Notes: generated by a model not told the origin, from the sequence alone. A DNA stretch of 64,000 bases from Pseudomonas cavernicola (GCF_003596405.1 NZ_QYUR01000002.1:2496501-2560500), one strand, 5' to 3'; counted from the first letter of the stretch, positions 1-11,361 are shown. Program-made: numbers and translations.

Positions 1-627
1 TCGTGCTCGCCGAGGCAGGCCTGCTCGACGGTCGCCAAGCCACCACCCACTGGGCCTGGGCCGAAGTATTCGCCGAACGCTACCCCGCAGTGCAGGTGGA
101 TGCCGATGTGCTCTACGTGGACGACGGCTGCCTTCTCACCTCGGCCGGCACCGCCGCCGCCATCGACTGCTGCCTGCACCTGCTGCGCCAGCACAGCGGC
201 GCCGAGATGGCGAACAAGGTGGCGCGACGCCTGGTGGTGCCGCCCCATCGCCAGGGTGGGCAAGCGCAGTTCATCGAACAACCGCTGCCGGCCACGGCGC
301 GCGACGACCGTCTCTCCGACCTAACTCGACTGGGTACGCGCCAACCTGGACAAGCCGCATAGCCTGGACAGCCTGGCGGAAAAATCGCTGATGAGCCGAA
401 GAACCTTCACCCGTCACTTCCGCCAACTCACCGGCACCACAGTGGGCGACTGGCTACTGGCCGAGCGCCTGGCCCTGAGTCAGCGCCTGCTGGAGCGCAC
501 CGACCAGCCCATCGACGCCATCGCCGGGCTGGCCGGGTTCGGCTCGCCGGTATCGCTGCGGCACCATTTCGCCAAGGCGCTGGGTGTATCGCCAAGCGCC
601 TACCGGCAGACTTTTCAGAGCGCCTGA
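1..627 (+). pseudogene. GlxA/FtrA-like AraC-family regulator, 5' cut by window edge and frameshifted
   Basis: The first part reads as the end of a DJ-1/PfpI-like domain (CLLTSAGTAAAIDCCLHL, then ARRLVVPPHRQGGQAQF), which is typical of FtrA/GlxA transcription factors. From about position 322 the frame changes, and a normal AraC-type double helix-turn-helix follows (LDWVRANLDKPHSLDSLAEK, MSRRTFTRHFRQLTG) to a stop at 625-627. The shift lies in GACCTAACTCGACTGG at about 318-333; removing one A restores D-L-L-D-W. Upstream coding continues beyond base 1. A one-base insertion in the strain or a sequencing error are equally possible, but the decayed gene next to it favours real decay. Family call confident; functional state uncertain. 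Confidence 0.8.
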
Positions 628-681
628 TCAGCGTCCTGCAGAAGCTCGATCCAGGCGCGCAGGTTGGCACCGAGCATGCCC

Positions 682-984
682 GCCTGCGTCTGCTCGGCGG
701 GCTGTAGGCCTGCGTGCTGCTCTACGGTGGGCCGCTCCTCGCCGGCATGCAGCTGGTGATGCAATACGCCCGTGAGCTGGCCCCGCAATCGCCCCCGGCA
801 GAACGCCGGCCTGCTGACCACCGGCTTCGCCATCGGGCAATTGCTCGGCCCCCTGCTGGCGGCGCTTCGCAGTCACTTCAGCAGCGGCTTGCAGCCGGCT
901 CTGCTGCTTGCCGGGTTGGGTCTGTTGGTTGCCGGCGGTTTGCTGGTGCCGCAACTGAGCCACCAGCGGGCCTGCCTGGCGTGA
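682..984 (+). pseudogene. MFS transporter C-terminal remnant (YbfB/YjiJ-like)
   Basis: The frame from about 709 reads ACVLLYGGPLLAGMQLVMQ followed by YARELAPQS, and the neighbouring frame continues NAGLLTTGFAIGQLLGPLLA and LQPALLLAGLGLLVAGGLLV. This resembles the last transmembrane helices of a YbfB/YjiJ-type major facilitator. The halves are separated by a frameshift in a C-run at 792-796. An in-frame TAG at 706-708 falls where a tyrosine codon would fit, and the N-terminal two thirds are missing. It directly follows the frameshifted FtrA-like gene, so both look like parts of one decaying locus. Whether 628-700 holds coding remains is unclear. Confidence 0.6.
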
Positions 985-988
985 GCGC

Positions 989-1915
989 TTATGACCCTCG
1001 GCGGAACCCGCGCCAGCCGCTGGCCAGGAGGATGCCGAGCAGCACCAGCACTGCGCCGATCAAGAAGCTTATGGTCAGCGGCTCGCCAAGCAGCAGCGCG
1101 CCGAAGGTGACGCCAAACAATGGCGTCATGAACGAGAACACCGCGAGGTTCGAGGCGAGGTAGCGGCGCAACAACCAGAACCAGGCGAAATAGCTGATAA
1201 AGGACACCAGCACGCCCTGAAACAACAGACTGCCGATGCTGATCGGGGTCAATTCGACCTTGCCGATCTGCCCGGTGGCCGCAGCAATTGCCAGCAGTAC
1301 GACGAATCCCACGAACAGTTGGTAGAACAAGGTCAGGGTCGGCGGCGCTTCCGACAACTTCGATGCCCGCACCACCACCGTGGTGGCGCCCCAAGCCATA
1401 CCGCCGAGGACACCCAGCGCATCGCCGATGAGTATCTGTGTGTCGATTTCCGACATCAGCATGCCCGCACCGAAGGCCACGGCGATACCGATGAAGCACA
1501 CACCGATTCCCAGCCATTGCTGCGCGCACAAACGCTCGCTCGGCAACAGAAAGTGCAGACCCAGCGCGGAGAAGATCGGCGCGGTATAGAGGAACACCGC
1601 CATGTGCGAGGCCGTGGTGTATTGCAGGCCCACGGCGATCAGCAGGAACTCCAGGGCAAACAAGCCGCCGGCGAGCAAACCGGCGCCCAGGGTGTCCCTC
1701 CTCATCCTCGCCCAGCCACCGCGCCAGCACATCAGCAGGCCCACCAGCAGCGCGGCGATACCGGAACGTCCGGCGGCCTGCATGATCGGCACGATATCCG
1801 CTGCGGCCAATTTGATCGCCACCTGCTGCATGCCCCAGATCACGCAGAGAACCGTCATCAGCTGAAAGGCGAAGACATCGGCTCCGCGCCGCTGGGCGCT
1901 CATGGCTGGCTGCAA
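989..1915 (-). CDS. EamA (DMT superfamily) transporter
   Basis: A 308-residue hydrophobic protein with the EamA/RhaT pattern: two repeats of about 140 residues, each with five predicted membrane helices. Recognisable pieces are VLCVIWGMQQVAIKLAA near the N-terminus, LQYTTASHMAVFLYTAPIFS at the end of repeat 1, GMAWGATTVVVRAS at the start of repeat 2 and FMTPLFGVTFGALLLGEPL near the end. Such proteins usually export metabolites or drugs across the inner membrane; the substrate cannot be read from sequence. It is a monocistronic minus-strand gene. Length is normal for the family, and there is no sign of damage despite the decayed neighbours upstream in the window. Confidence 0.9.
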   Translation of the reverse strand: MQPAMSAQRRGADVFAFQLMTVLCVIWGMQQVAIKLAAADIVPIMQAAGRSGIAALLVGLLMCWRGGWARMRRDTLGAGLLAGGLFALEFLLIAVGLQYTTASHMAVFLYTAPIFSALGLHFLLPSERLCAQQWLGIGVCFIGIAVAFGAGMLMSEIDTQILIGDALGVLGGMAWGATTVVVRASKLSEAPPTLTLFYQLFVGFVVLLAIAAATGQIGKVELTPISIGSLLFQGVLVSFISYFAWFWLLRRYLASNLAVFSFMTPLFGVTFGALLLGEPLTISFLIGAVLVLLGILLASGWRGFRRGS

Positions 1916-1983
1916 CCATCAGCTAAGTGCAGGGATACAGCGCAGACAGACCGCTTCATTGCAGGGACTCGGCAGGCTAGTGA

Positions 1984-2131
1984 AAAGGCTATGTCTGAGT
2001 TAGCTGTTGCAGAAAGTGCTTTCGAAAAGCACATAACCTGTAGGAGCGAGCTCTGCTCGCGATGCTCTTGCCTGAAGAGCTTCGCGAGCAGAGCTCGCTC
2101 CTACGAAGAACTGAAACCCAGCTCAACAATG
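1984..2131. repeat. REPIN-like element with a perfect 23-bp inverted repeat (copy 1)
   Basis: The perfect arms lie at 2040-2062 and 2082-2104 around a 19-nt loop. Each arm starts GTAGGAGCGAGC and itself folds as GCGAGC-TCT-GCTCGC, the architecture of Pseudomonas REP doublets. Both flanks are shared with the copy at 41938-42085: AAGGCT(A/C)TGTCTGAGT on the left and CCCAGCTCAACA on the right. The repeated unit is therefore about 148 bp, longer than the hairpin alone. It sits in the 414-base gap between the EamA gene and the PotF-like gene, where I see no other feature. Confidence 0.85.
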
Positions 2132-2329
2132 GCGGAATTATCCGATTAAGCTGGCCGAGGTTGCCAAGCAGAAACCGACATCGATGGCGACAAAGGCGTC
2201 GGTTCCGGCAAACACCCAGCTGGACGCGAGGGAAACTCCGGGGCTGAGTCATCTGACTGGCTCCCGCAACGTCCCTCAGCCGGCCAACTCAACTGGCCAC
2301 CCCATCCCGAAGCGTGCAGAAATCGCCCG

Positions 2330-4491
<2,162 letters not shown>

Positions 4492-4678
4492 AGGGAAACC
4501 TCACGCAGTTCTAATAGGGGCGCAGCCACTTGCTGCACAAAGTGTTGGGCAGCTTGAGCCACCGGCCTGAGGCACATTCTGTACACACAAGCGCACTGAC
4601 AAGAACGGCGTGCACGGCCAAAAGGGGATTGATATGGCCAATAACTTTGGCCAGCAGGGTACGGCGGCTGCCCGTTCC

Positions 4679-4922
4679 GATTCGTAGGGTGGGCTTTAGC
4701 CCACCATGGTGCCTGGGCTGGTGGGCTGAAGCCCACCCTATGGGGCTTTATCTGGATGCGCGGTTCAGACGCGGAAATGACTGGGCGGCTGCCCGCTCCA
4801 GATTCGTAGGGTGGGCTTTAGCCCACCATGGTGCCTGGGCTGGTGGGCTGAAGCCCACCCTACGGGGCTTTATCTGGATGCGCGGTTCAGACGCGGAAGT
4901 GACTGGGCGGCTGCCCGCTCCA
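4679..4922. repeat. Tandem duplication of a 122-bp unit carrying a palindrome and the 3' end of the AraC gene
   Basis: Unit 1 is 4679-4800 and unit 2 is 4801-4922. They differ at only a few bases. Each contains a REPIN-like hairpin, 4684-4741 and 4806-4863, with arms GTAGGGTGGGCTTTAGCCCACC and its near complement. Unit 2 ends inside the AraC-type gene and encodes its last twelve or so codons plus stop; unit 1 repeats those codons as a non-coding copy. A short third match, GGCGGCTGCCCG(T/C)TCC, lies just left of unit 1 at about 4665-4678. The rest of the gap, 4492-4664, shows nothing else I can support. Confidence 0.9.
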
Positions 4923-5906
4923 GCGCTGGAAGGCATGCCGCAGGCTGGCGGTTTCGCTGAAGCCAAGCTCCTCGGCGATGCGGTAGATCGGCATCTCGCC
5001 CTGCTGCAGCAACTCCTTGGCGCGGGCGAAGCGCAGCTCATCGAGCAATTGCTGGTAGCTGGTCTGCTGCTGTTGCAGGTAACGGCGCAGGCTGCGGGCC
5101 GAGCAGTTCATCTGCCGCGCCAGTTCCTCCAGTCCCGGTGGTTGCTGCAAGCGCTGCGCGAGCAAGCCGCGCACGCGCTCGAGCCAGGCGCGCTTGGCAG
5201 CGAACTCGACATTCTGCCGACGGCATTGTTCGAGCATTTCCAGGTGGGTCACCGGGTCGGCCAACGGCAAGGGCTGTTCCAGCCAGCGCGCAGCAAAGCC
5301 GATGGCACTGCGCGGCTGCTCGAACTGCAGCGCGCAAGCGAAGCCTTGCCCGTAGGCCTCACACAATCCAGGGGACTCGGGGTAGTCCAGCTGAGTAGCT
5401 TCCAGCGGCAGCGGCTGGCCAAGCAGGTCGGCGCAAATCACCTTCAGCGAGCCCAGACACAGCTCGGTATTGAACGGGCGCAAGGCCTCGTCCTCGCCAT
5501 AACCGGTGGCTACCAGCCAGGCGCGCTCACCCTCGACTTGCAGGCTTAAGTGGAAGTAGGTGCCGAGCAACACCGGGTAACTCAGACCGATGCGCAGCGC
5601 TTCACCGAGGGTTGGCGCGGACAGCAGCGCATAACCGAGCAGGCCATAAGCGGAGACCCGCGTACGCAGGCCGAGGCGCATGCCCAGCGCCGGCTGTGGG
5701 CTCAAGCGCAGGGCATTGGCGAACACCTGCTGCTCCTGCCTGGGGCTGATCAACCGCTTCAGCCCGCGCAGGTCGGCTTCGGAGATACCGCTGCCCTCGA
5801 GCAGCGCACCGGCCGAGTGGCCCTCGCCTTGCAGCATCGCCACGGTCAGCGAGGACATATGCAGCGAGTTGAGCCAGGACGAGCGGGAAAAGATCGGATC
5901 GGGCAT
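4887..5906 (-). CDS. AraC-family regulator with arabinose-binding-type N-terminal domain (OruR-like)
   Basis: A 339-residue AraC/XylS regulator. The N-terminal two thirds (GEGHSAGALLEGSGIS, GLRTRVSAYGLLGYALLSA) match the Arabinose_bd domain found in OruR/ArgR-like regulators. The C-terminal part has two helix-turn-helices, LEELARQMNCSARSLRRYL and IYRIAEELGFSETASLRHAF. It lies upstream of the deacetylase/PotF pair on the same strand and is a plausible regulator of that pair, as OruR-like proteins respond to amino acids and amines; this is inference. No clear ribosome-binding site precedes the chosen ATG. Its 3' end is duplicated in the tandem repeat immediately downstream. Confidence 0.9.
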   Translation of the reverse strand: MPDPIFSRSSWLNSLHMSSLTVAMLQGEGHSAGALLEGSGISEADLRGLKRLISPRQEQQVFANALRLSPQPALGMRLGLRTRVSAYGLLGYALLSAPTLGEALRIGLSYPVLLGTYFHLSLQVEGERAWLVATGYGEDEALRPFNTELCLGSLKVICADLLGQPLPLEATQLDYPESPGLCEAYGQGFACALQFEQPRSAIGFAARWLEQPLPLADPVTHLEMLEQCRRQNVEFAAKRAWLERVRGLLAQRLQQPPGLEELARQMNCSARSLRRYLQQQQTSYQQLLDELRFARAKELLQQGEMPIYRIAEELGFSETASLRHAFQRWSGQPPSHFRV

Positions 5907-5942
5907 GGCGTGCTCAGCTCAGCGAAAACGGCGCGGCAGAAC

Positions 5943-7664
5943 TCAGTTCAGTTGCTCCTTGCGCCGATAGGGGAATACGTCGATCACCTTGCCAGCACGA
6001 ATCGCCTCCTGCAGCCCCTGCCAGTATTCGGCTTGATACAAATCGCCGTGCAGTTGGCTGAATAGACGGCGCTGGCCCATGTCCGCGAACAGGAACGGCG
6101 GAAACTCCTCCGGGAACACATCCAGCGGGCCGATCGAATACCACGGCTCGGAGGCCATTTCGTCCTCCGGGTAGCGCGGCGGCGGAATGCGGCGGAAGTT
6201 CGCTTCGGTCAGGTGGCAGATTTCGTCGTAATCGTAGAACACCACGCGGCCATGCCGGGTGACGCCAAAGTTCTTCAGCAGCATATCGCCGGGGAAGATA
6301 TTCGCCGCCGCCAGTTGCTTGATCGCCAGCCCGTAGTCCTCCAATGCCTCAAGCACTTGCGCCTCGTTGGCGTGCTCAAGATAGATGTTCAGCGGGGTCA
6401 TCCGCCGTTCTGTCCAGCAATGGCGGATCAGCACGATATCGCCTTCCAGCTCGACGGTGGATGCCGCCACTTCCAGCAGTTCGGCCAGGCATTCCGGCTC
6501 GAACTTGGCTTTCGGGAAGCGGAAATCGGCGAATTCCTGGGTATCGGCCATGCGCCCGACGCGGTCGACGCTTTTGACCATACGGTACTTCTCGATCACC
6601 GTGGCGCGGTCGACGTTCTTCGACGGCGAGAAGCGATCCTTGATGATCTTGAACACCGTATTGAAGCCCGGCAGGGTAAACACGCTCATGACCATGCCGC
6701 GCACGCCGGGGGCCATGATGAAGCGGTCGTCGGTATTCGCCAGGTGGTTGATCAGCGCACGGTAGAACTCCGACTTACCGTGCTTGTAGAAACCGATCGA
6801 GGTGTACAGCTCGGCGATGTGCTTGCCCGGCAGGATGCGCTTGAGAAAGCCGACGAACTCCGCCGGAATCGCCACATCGACCATGAAATAGGAACGGGTG
6901 AAGGAGAAGATGATCGACACCTCCGCCTCGTCGGTGATCAACGCATCGACCTGCACGCCCTGCCCTTCGCGGTGCAACAGCGGAATCACCAGCGGCCACT
7001 GCTCATCGCGGGTGTAGATGCGCCCGACCAGATAAGCACCCTTGTTGCGATAGAGCACCGAGGAAAACAGTTCGATACACAGCTCCGGGTCTTTGCAGAC
7101 CCAGTCCGGCAGGCTGGTACGCAATTGCGTTTCCAGGCGCCGCAGGTCACGCGGCAGGTCTTCATACGGCACGCTGAAGCGGTAGTCGGCGAATACTTGC
7201 TCAAGCATGCCGCCCAGGTTGATCTGCGGCAGGTAACTGCGGGTTTGCGCGGCACGCTCATGGCTGCGCAGCGACGGCCGCGTGGTGTGGATAAACATGC
7301 AACCGTCGCTGATGCAGTCATGGCTGAACAGCCCGCAGAAGATCGAGTTGAACCAGGTTTCCGCCAGTTCGTCGTCGAAACGGGTGTCGATCAAATTGAT
7401 ATAGGCACTCTTCACCAAGGGCCAGAACTGCACATCCAGCAACACCTCGGCGCTGATCGCCTGGTGCAGGCGTGCGCCGACCTCGCTGACTTTTTCCTCA
7501 TACAGATTGATCCGCGCGGCCGAGGCCTGCTGTGTTTCCTGCCACTGCGCCTGCTCAAAACGCGTCCGCGCGCCATCGGTGATCTGGCGGAAATGCTCGC
7601 GATAGTCGTCGAAGCCGTCGAGGATCAAACGGGCGATATCGGCGGCCGGCCATTGCTGTGGCAT
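5943..7664 (-). CDS. aceK: Isocitrate dehydrogenase kinase/phosphatase AceK
   Basis: A 573-residue protein, full length for AceK, the bifunctional enzyme that phosphorylates and dephosphorylates isocitrate dehydrogenase to control flux between the TCA cycle and the glyoxylate shunt. Diagnostic segments are [38 protein letters not shown] and [19 protein letters not shown] in the regulatory and substrate region, then [19 protein letters not shown] and a DYDE motif near residue 476 that belongs to the kinase-like catalytic centre. It is cytoplasmic and intact. No aceA or aceB lies beside it here; stand-alone aceK is usual in pseudomonads. Confidence 0.97.
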   Translation of the reverse strand: MPQQWPAADIARLILDGFDDYREHFRQITDGARTRFEQAQWQETQQASAARINLYEEKVSEVGARLHQAISAEVLLDVQFWPLVKSAYINLIDTRFDDELAETWFNSIFCGLFSHDCISDGCMFIHTTRPSLRSHERAAQTRSYLPQINLGGMLEQVFADYRFSVPYEDLPRDLRRLETQLRTSLPDWVCKDPELCIELFSSVLYRNKGAYLVGRIYTRDEQWPLVIPLLHREGQGVQVDALITDEAEVSIIFSFTRSYFMVDVAIPAEFVGFLKRILPGKHIAELYTSIGFYKHGKSEFYRALINHLANTDDRFIMAPGVRGMVMSVFTLPGFNTVFKIIKDRFSPSKNVDRATVIEKYRMVKSVDRVGRMADTQEFADFRFPKAKFEPECLAELLEVAASTVELEGDIVLIRHCWTERRMTPLNIYLEHANEAQVLEALEDYGLAIKQLAAANIFPGDMLLKNFGVTRHGRVVFYDYDEICHLTEANFRRIPPPRYPEDEMASEPWYSIGPLDVFPEEFPPFLFADMGQRRLFSQLHGDLYQAEYWQGLQEAIRAGKVIDVFPYRRKEQLN

Positions 7665-7726
7665 AAGAAAGTCTCTGCTGGGAAACGAACGCCGAGCTTA
7701 GCCAGTGGCCGCCGCCTAGGAAAGCC

Positions 7727-8641
7727 TCAACTGAGTCCGCGCGCGCCGAGAAAGGCCGTTAGATGCTCGATAAAGGCCCGCACCTTGTGCGTAGAGCGCC
7801 GGTGACTGAGGTACAGGGCATGCACCCAAGGGCCGAGAGCATCCGGTTCGAGGCGGTATTCGCCGAGCAGCTGCACCAGCTGCCCACTGGCCAAATAGGG
7901 GGCCGCGCTCCACTGCGGACAGAACTGCAGGCCCTGACCGGCCAGCAGGTGCGCCAGCAGGAAGTCATAGCTGTCGCTGGTCAGCCGCGGCGCGGGTTGC
8001 TCGATACGCAGGCGTTGCTCGCCCAACCTCAGCCACCAGTAATTGCGGTTCAGCGCGGGATGCCGATAAATCAGCCAGTCGTGTTGGGCGAAGGTCTCCG
8101 GCAGCACCGGGAGCGGGTTGCGTTGCAGATAGTCCGGGCTGGCGCACAGCAGGATACGGTTCTCGGTAAGTGGGCGGGCGATCAGGCCCGGCAGATCGAT
8201 GGGGCCATCGCGCAGGGCCAGGTCATAGCCGCCCTCGACCAGATCGACGAACGCCTCATTCAGATCGACCTGCAGCCTGATCTGCGGATGCGCCCTGAGG
8301 AAGCCGATGCTGGCCTCGTTGAGAAAGGCCGGGCCGAACGACGGCGGCGCGCTCAAGCGCAAGCTGCCACGCAACTCGGACTGCAACTGGTCGATTTCGT
8401 CGGCCGCCTCATGCAGGTTCTGCAGGGCCTGGCGGGCGCCTTCCAAGTAGATATGCCCGGCTTCGGTCAGTGCCATGCGCCGCGTCGAGCGCTCGAACAG
8501 GCGCGCCCCGAGCTCGCCTTCCAGATGCGCCACGGCCTTGGTCAGCGCCGAGGGCGTCTTACCCAAGTGCTCGGCGGCGCGGCTGAAACTGCCGTGGTCG
8601 GCGGTGGCGACGAACATGGTCAGGGCACTCAGTTTGTCCAT
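7727..8641 (-). CDS. LysR-family regulator (module copy 1)
   Basis: A 304-residue LysR protein: N-terminal helix-turn-helix (SFSRAAEHLGKTPSALTKAV, then HLEGELGARLFERSTRR) and a substrate-binding domain (GSLRLSAPPSFGPAFLNEA to the C-terminus). It is transcribed away from the amidohydrolase at 8750 with 108 bp between them, the usual layout for a LysR protein that controls its divergent neighbour. It is a clear paralogue of the 304-residue LysR at 11688-12602: same length, near-identical recognition helix region and shared GGYDLA, GLIA(R/K)PL and CASP motifs. The inducer is unknown. The highly similar recognition helices suggest both bind similar operators. Confidence 0.93.
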   Translation of the reverse strand: MDKLSALTMFVATADHGSFSRAAEHLGKTPSALTKAVAHLEGELGARLFERSTRRMALTEAGHIYLEGARQALQNLHEAADEIDQLQSELRGSLRLSAPPSFGPAFLNEASIGFLRAHPQIRLQVDLNEAFVDLVEGGYDLALRDGPIDLPGLIARPLTENRILLCASPDYLQRNPLPVLPETFAQHDWLIYRHPALNRNYWWLRLGEQRLRIEQPAPRLTSDSYDFLLAHLLAGQGLQFCPQWSAAPYLASGQLVQLLGEYRLEPDALGPWVHALYLSHRRSTHKVRAFIEHLTAFLGARGLS

Positions 8642-8749
8642 CGATTATTTCCTGTCAGGCACAGAAGTTGTGCGCAATAGCGGCTTTCCGCCAGCCCCGG
8701 CGCTTCGCTAGTCTCGCGGCTATTCCAAGAAAAACAAAGAGGTATCCCG
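8642..8749. promoter_or_regulatory. Divergent LysR/amidohydrolase control region (copy 1)
   Basis: This 108-bp spacer aligns by eye with the equivalent spacer of copy 2 (12603-12724). Shared pieces are TTTCCT-T-GGCA, TTGTGCGC or TTTTGCGC, and GCGCTAGTCTGGCGGC or its near match GCTAGTCTCGCGGC. The last could hold a -10 element (TAGTCT). Retention in two otherwise diverged copies suggests a LysR operator and promoter. AGAGG precedes the ATG at 8750 as ribosome-binding site. Confidence 0.5.
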
Positions 8750-10492
8750 ATGCGCAGGTTTCTTCCCAAGGTGCTGAGCGCCGCACTGGCTTTTTCCTCT
8801 CTACAGGCCATGGCTGCCGCCGACCTGGTGCTACTCAACGGCAAGGTGTTCACCGCCGAACCCGGCCAGCCGCTGGCCCAGGCGGTGGCGGTGGAGAACG
8901 GCAAGATCCTCAAGGTCGGCTCCAACGCCGAGATCAAGGCCCTGGCCGAGAGCGGCGCCAAGACCATCGACCTGGGCGGCAGAGTGCTGATGCCAGGCCT
9001 GATCGACAGCCACTCCCACGCCATCATGGGCGGCTTGGAGCTGGCCTCCGCCAATATGGCCAGCGAGCAGGTCAGCCTGGAGGAGCTGGAACAGCGCCTG
9101 CGCAAATGGCGTGACGACGGCAGCGCCAAACATGGCGACATCCTCAGCGTCGGCGGCATGCACTCCAGCTACTGGAGCCAGATCGAAGGTTTCGCCGAGC
9201 GCTTCAATAAGGGCGAGTGGGCCGAACAGCCGCTGGTCTTCATCGGCTGGGATCACCATACCGGCTGGGCCAACGATGCCCTGCTGAAACATGCCGGGAT
9301 AGATGCGGCACGGGTCCGCGCCTTGCCGGAGGCCGAACGTGACACCATCGGTCACCGCGCAGACCTCAGCCCCAACGGCTTCCTCGCCGATGCCGGTCTC
9401 GACCCGGTGCTGGCCAAGCTACCCGCGGCTACCGACGCCGAGTTGCTCCACGCCGCCCAGGCGGCCGTGCGCTACAACAATGAACTCGGCATCACCGCCT
9501 GGATGGACCCGGCCGCCAACGCCGCACCGGGCGCGGCGCTGTTCGACCTGAAACCCACGGAGAAAACCGTCGGCGTGCTGCCGGTGTACAAGGCGCTGGC
9601 CGACAAGGGCGAGCTGAACGCCCACGTCGCGGCCCTGCTGGTGGCGCATCCGAAGAGCACTCCGGCCGATCTGGCGACCCTGGACAAGGTCCGCCAGCAG
9701 TTCCAGGGCATCCCCAACTTGAGCCTGCCGGGGATCAAGATCTTCGCCGACGGCGTACCCGAGTATCCTGCGCAGACGGCCGCGATGATTGATCCCTACA
9801 GCAACTCGCAGAAACGCGGCGAGCTGCTGATCGACCCGGCGCACTTTGGTGAACTGGTCAGCGCGGCGGACCAGCGCGGCTGGCTGGTGCATATCCATGC
9901 CCTCGGCGATCGCGCGGTGCGCGAGTCACTGAACGGCATCGAGCAGGCACGCAAGGACCGCCAGAGCGGCATTGCCCACTCGATCACCCACCTGCAAATG
10001 GTCAATCCCAAGGAGTTTGCGCGCTTCAAGCCGCTCGACGTGATCGCCTCCATGCAGCTGTACTGGGCCAGCGCGGATGACGTCACCATCGATCTGGTCA
10101 AACCCTATATCAACGCCCTCGCCTTCCATTACCAGTATCCGGCCCACTCGCTGCACGCCAAGGGCGCCACCATCGCCGGCGCCAGCGACTGGCCGGTGAC
10201 CACCCCAAACCCCTGGTACGCCATCTACCAGGCGGTAACCCGCAAGGGGCCGAAGGGGGTGCTTAACGAGGCCGAGCGTATCGACCGCGAGACCATGTTC
10301 TACGCCTACACCCGCAATGCCGCGCGCACCTTGGGTCTGGAGCAGCAGATCGGCTCCCTTGCCCCCGGCAAACAGGCCGATCTGATCCTGCTCGATCGCG
10401 ACGTGTTTGAGGTCCCCGCGCAAGCATTGAAAGATACCCAGGTCCTCAAGACCTTCTTCGCCGGCCGCGAAGTCTACTCGCGCGCCGAATAA
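8750..10492 (+). CDS. Secreted amidohydrolase, YtcJ-like (Amidohydrolase family 3), copy 1
   Basis: A 580-residue protein with a signal peptide ending near AMAAAD (residues 21-26), so probably periplasmic. Metal-dependent hydrolase features are LLNGKVFTAEPG in the N-terminal beta-sandwich, GLIDSHSHAIMGG with the metal-binding HxH near residue 87, HIHALGDRAVRESL near residue 383, GASDWPV near residue 480 and GSLAPGKQADLILLDRD at the C-terminus. Family members hydrolyse C-N bonds in amides, formamides or cyclic ureas; the substrate cannot be told. It is followed by a TorF porin and preceded by a divergent LysR gene, and has a same-length paralogue at 12725-14467. Confidence 0.92.
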   Translation: MRRFLPKVLSAALAFSSLQAMAAADLVLLNGKVFTAEPGQPLAQAVAVENGKILKVGSNAEIKALAESGAKTIDLGGRVLMPGLIDSHSHAIMGGLELASANMASEQVSLEELEQRLRKWRDDGSAKHGDILSVGGMHSSYWSQIEGFAERFNKGEWAEQPLVFIGWDHHTGWANDALLKHAGIDAARVRALPEAERDTIGHRADLSPNGFLADAGLDPVLAKLPAATDAELLHAAQAAVRYNNELGITAWMDPAANAAPGAALFDLKPTEKTVGVLPVYKALADKGELNAHVAALLVAHPKSTPADLATLDKVRQQFQGIPNLSLPGIKIFADGVPEYPAQTAAMIDPYSNSQKRGELLIDPAHFGELVSAADQRGWLVHIHALGDRAVRESLNGIEQARKDRQSGIAHSITHLQMVNPKEFARFKPLDVIASMQLYWASADDVTIDLVKPYINALAFHYQYPAHSLHAKGATIAGASDWPVTTPNPWYAIYQAVTRKGPKGVLNEAERIDRETMFYAYTRNAARTLGLEQQIGSLAPGKQADLILLDRDVFEVPAQALKDTQVLKTFFAGREVYSRAE

Positions 10493-10527
10493 ACAGGACT
10501 CCGCCTAGCCCCGTTCGCAAGAGGCTC

Positions 10528-10560
10528 GCTCCGCCCGGTTAGGACGGGGCCGGGCGGAGC
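10528..10560 (+). terminator. GC-rich hairpin between amidohydrolase and TorF porin
   Basis: Eleven-base arms GCTCCGCCCGG (10528-10538) and CCGGGCGGAGC (10550-10560) flank an 11-nt loop. No U-run follows, so it may act as an attenuator or mRNA-stability element within the amidohydrolase-porin transcript rather than as a strong intrinsic terminator. The equivalent spot in copy 2 (14500-14520) keeps a related but smaller stem. Confidence 0.45.
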
Positions 10561-10620
10561 CTTGCCCGCGCTCTGTCACACCGCTCTGCCTAAAACAATC
10601 ACAACAATGGGGAACCCCGC

Positions 10621-11361
10621 ATGAACCGCCTCACCCTGCTCTGCCTCGCCGGTCTGGCCCTGACACCGCTGACCTCGCAAGCGCTGACGCTCAACGATGA
10701 CTTCAGCCTGCAGATCGACCTGGCCGCGCTCAGCGACTATCGCACCCGTGGTATCAGCCAGACCCAAGGCGATCCCGCGGCCCAGGCCGGCGCCACGCTG
10801 CTGCACAGCAGCGGGCTGTATGCCGGGGCCTGGACCTCCAACGTGGATTTCGGCCTGGATCTCAAGACCCGCCAGGAGCTCGATCTCTACGCCGGTTACT
10901 ACTGGCAAGCGACCGACGCCGTCAGTCTCGATCTCGGCTACGTCAAATACAGCTACCCGAAGGAGAGCCAGTTCAACCAGAGCGAGGTCTACGCCATCCT
11001 CGACGCCTATGGCGTGCAACTCGCCGCCTATTACTCCAACGATGCGCCGAACCTCTTCGGCGTAGACCAGGACACCCTCTACACCTACCTCGGCTACAAG
11101 ACCACGCTGCCGGCCGAGCTGGGCCTGGAGTTGCGCTACGGGCGGATGGACTTCAAGGACCCGCTGTTCTGGACCAGCAGCGGCGAGAGCAGCGAGTCCT
11201 ACTACGAGTGGGAAGCCAAGCTGAGCCGCGACCTGTTCGGCGTCACCTGGGGCCTGAGCTACGTCGACACCGACATCTCGGAAAGCGAGTGCGCCAGCTT
11301 CTACGGCTTTACCGACGTCTGCACGGCGACTGTTGTCGCCAGCGTCAGCAAGAGTTTCTAA
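10621..11361 (+). CDS. TorF-family outer-membrane porin (copy 1)
   Basis: A 246-residue protein with a signal peptide (LTLLCLAGLALTPLTSQA). Its mature part is typical of the TorF/Gcw_chp putative-porin family: LAALSDYRTRGISQTQGDPA near the start, GLYAGAWTSNVDF, ELDLYAGYYWQ, and a C-terminal beta-strand ending in phenylalanine (VVASVSKSF), the signal for outer-membrane insertion. GGGGAA lies upstream of the ATG. It follows the amidohydrolase by 128 bp and is probably co-transcribed, serving as the outer-membrane entry route for the same compound. A 258-residue paralogue lies at 14577-15353. The stop codon abuts a dispersed repeat. Confidence 0.9.
   Translation: MNRLTLLCLAGLALTPLTSQALTLNDDFSLQIDLAALSDYRTRGISQTQGDPAAQAGATLLHSSGLYAGAWTSNVDFGLDLKTRQELDLYAGYYWQATDAVSLDLGYVKYSYPKESQFNQSEVYAILDAYGVQLAAYYSNDAPNLFGVDQDTLYTYLGYKTTLPAELGLELRYGRMDFKDPLFWTSSGESSESYYEWEAKLSRDLFGVTWGLSYVDTDISESECASFYGFTDVCTATVVASVSKSF

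Noticed and set aside
615..720. A minus-strand tail (QAGMLGANLRAWIELLQDAD) as the end of a lost gene
   Set aside because: It is too short and unrecognised; it overlaps the region where the MFS remnant begins on the other strand.
6213..7805. A 530-codon plus-strand open frame
   Set aside because: It lies opposite aceK, whose motifs are unmistakable; the antisense product has no recognisable domain.
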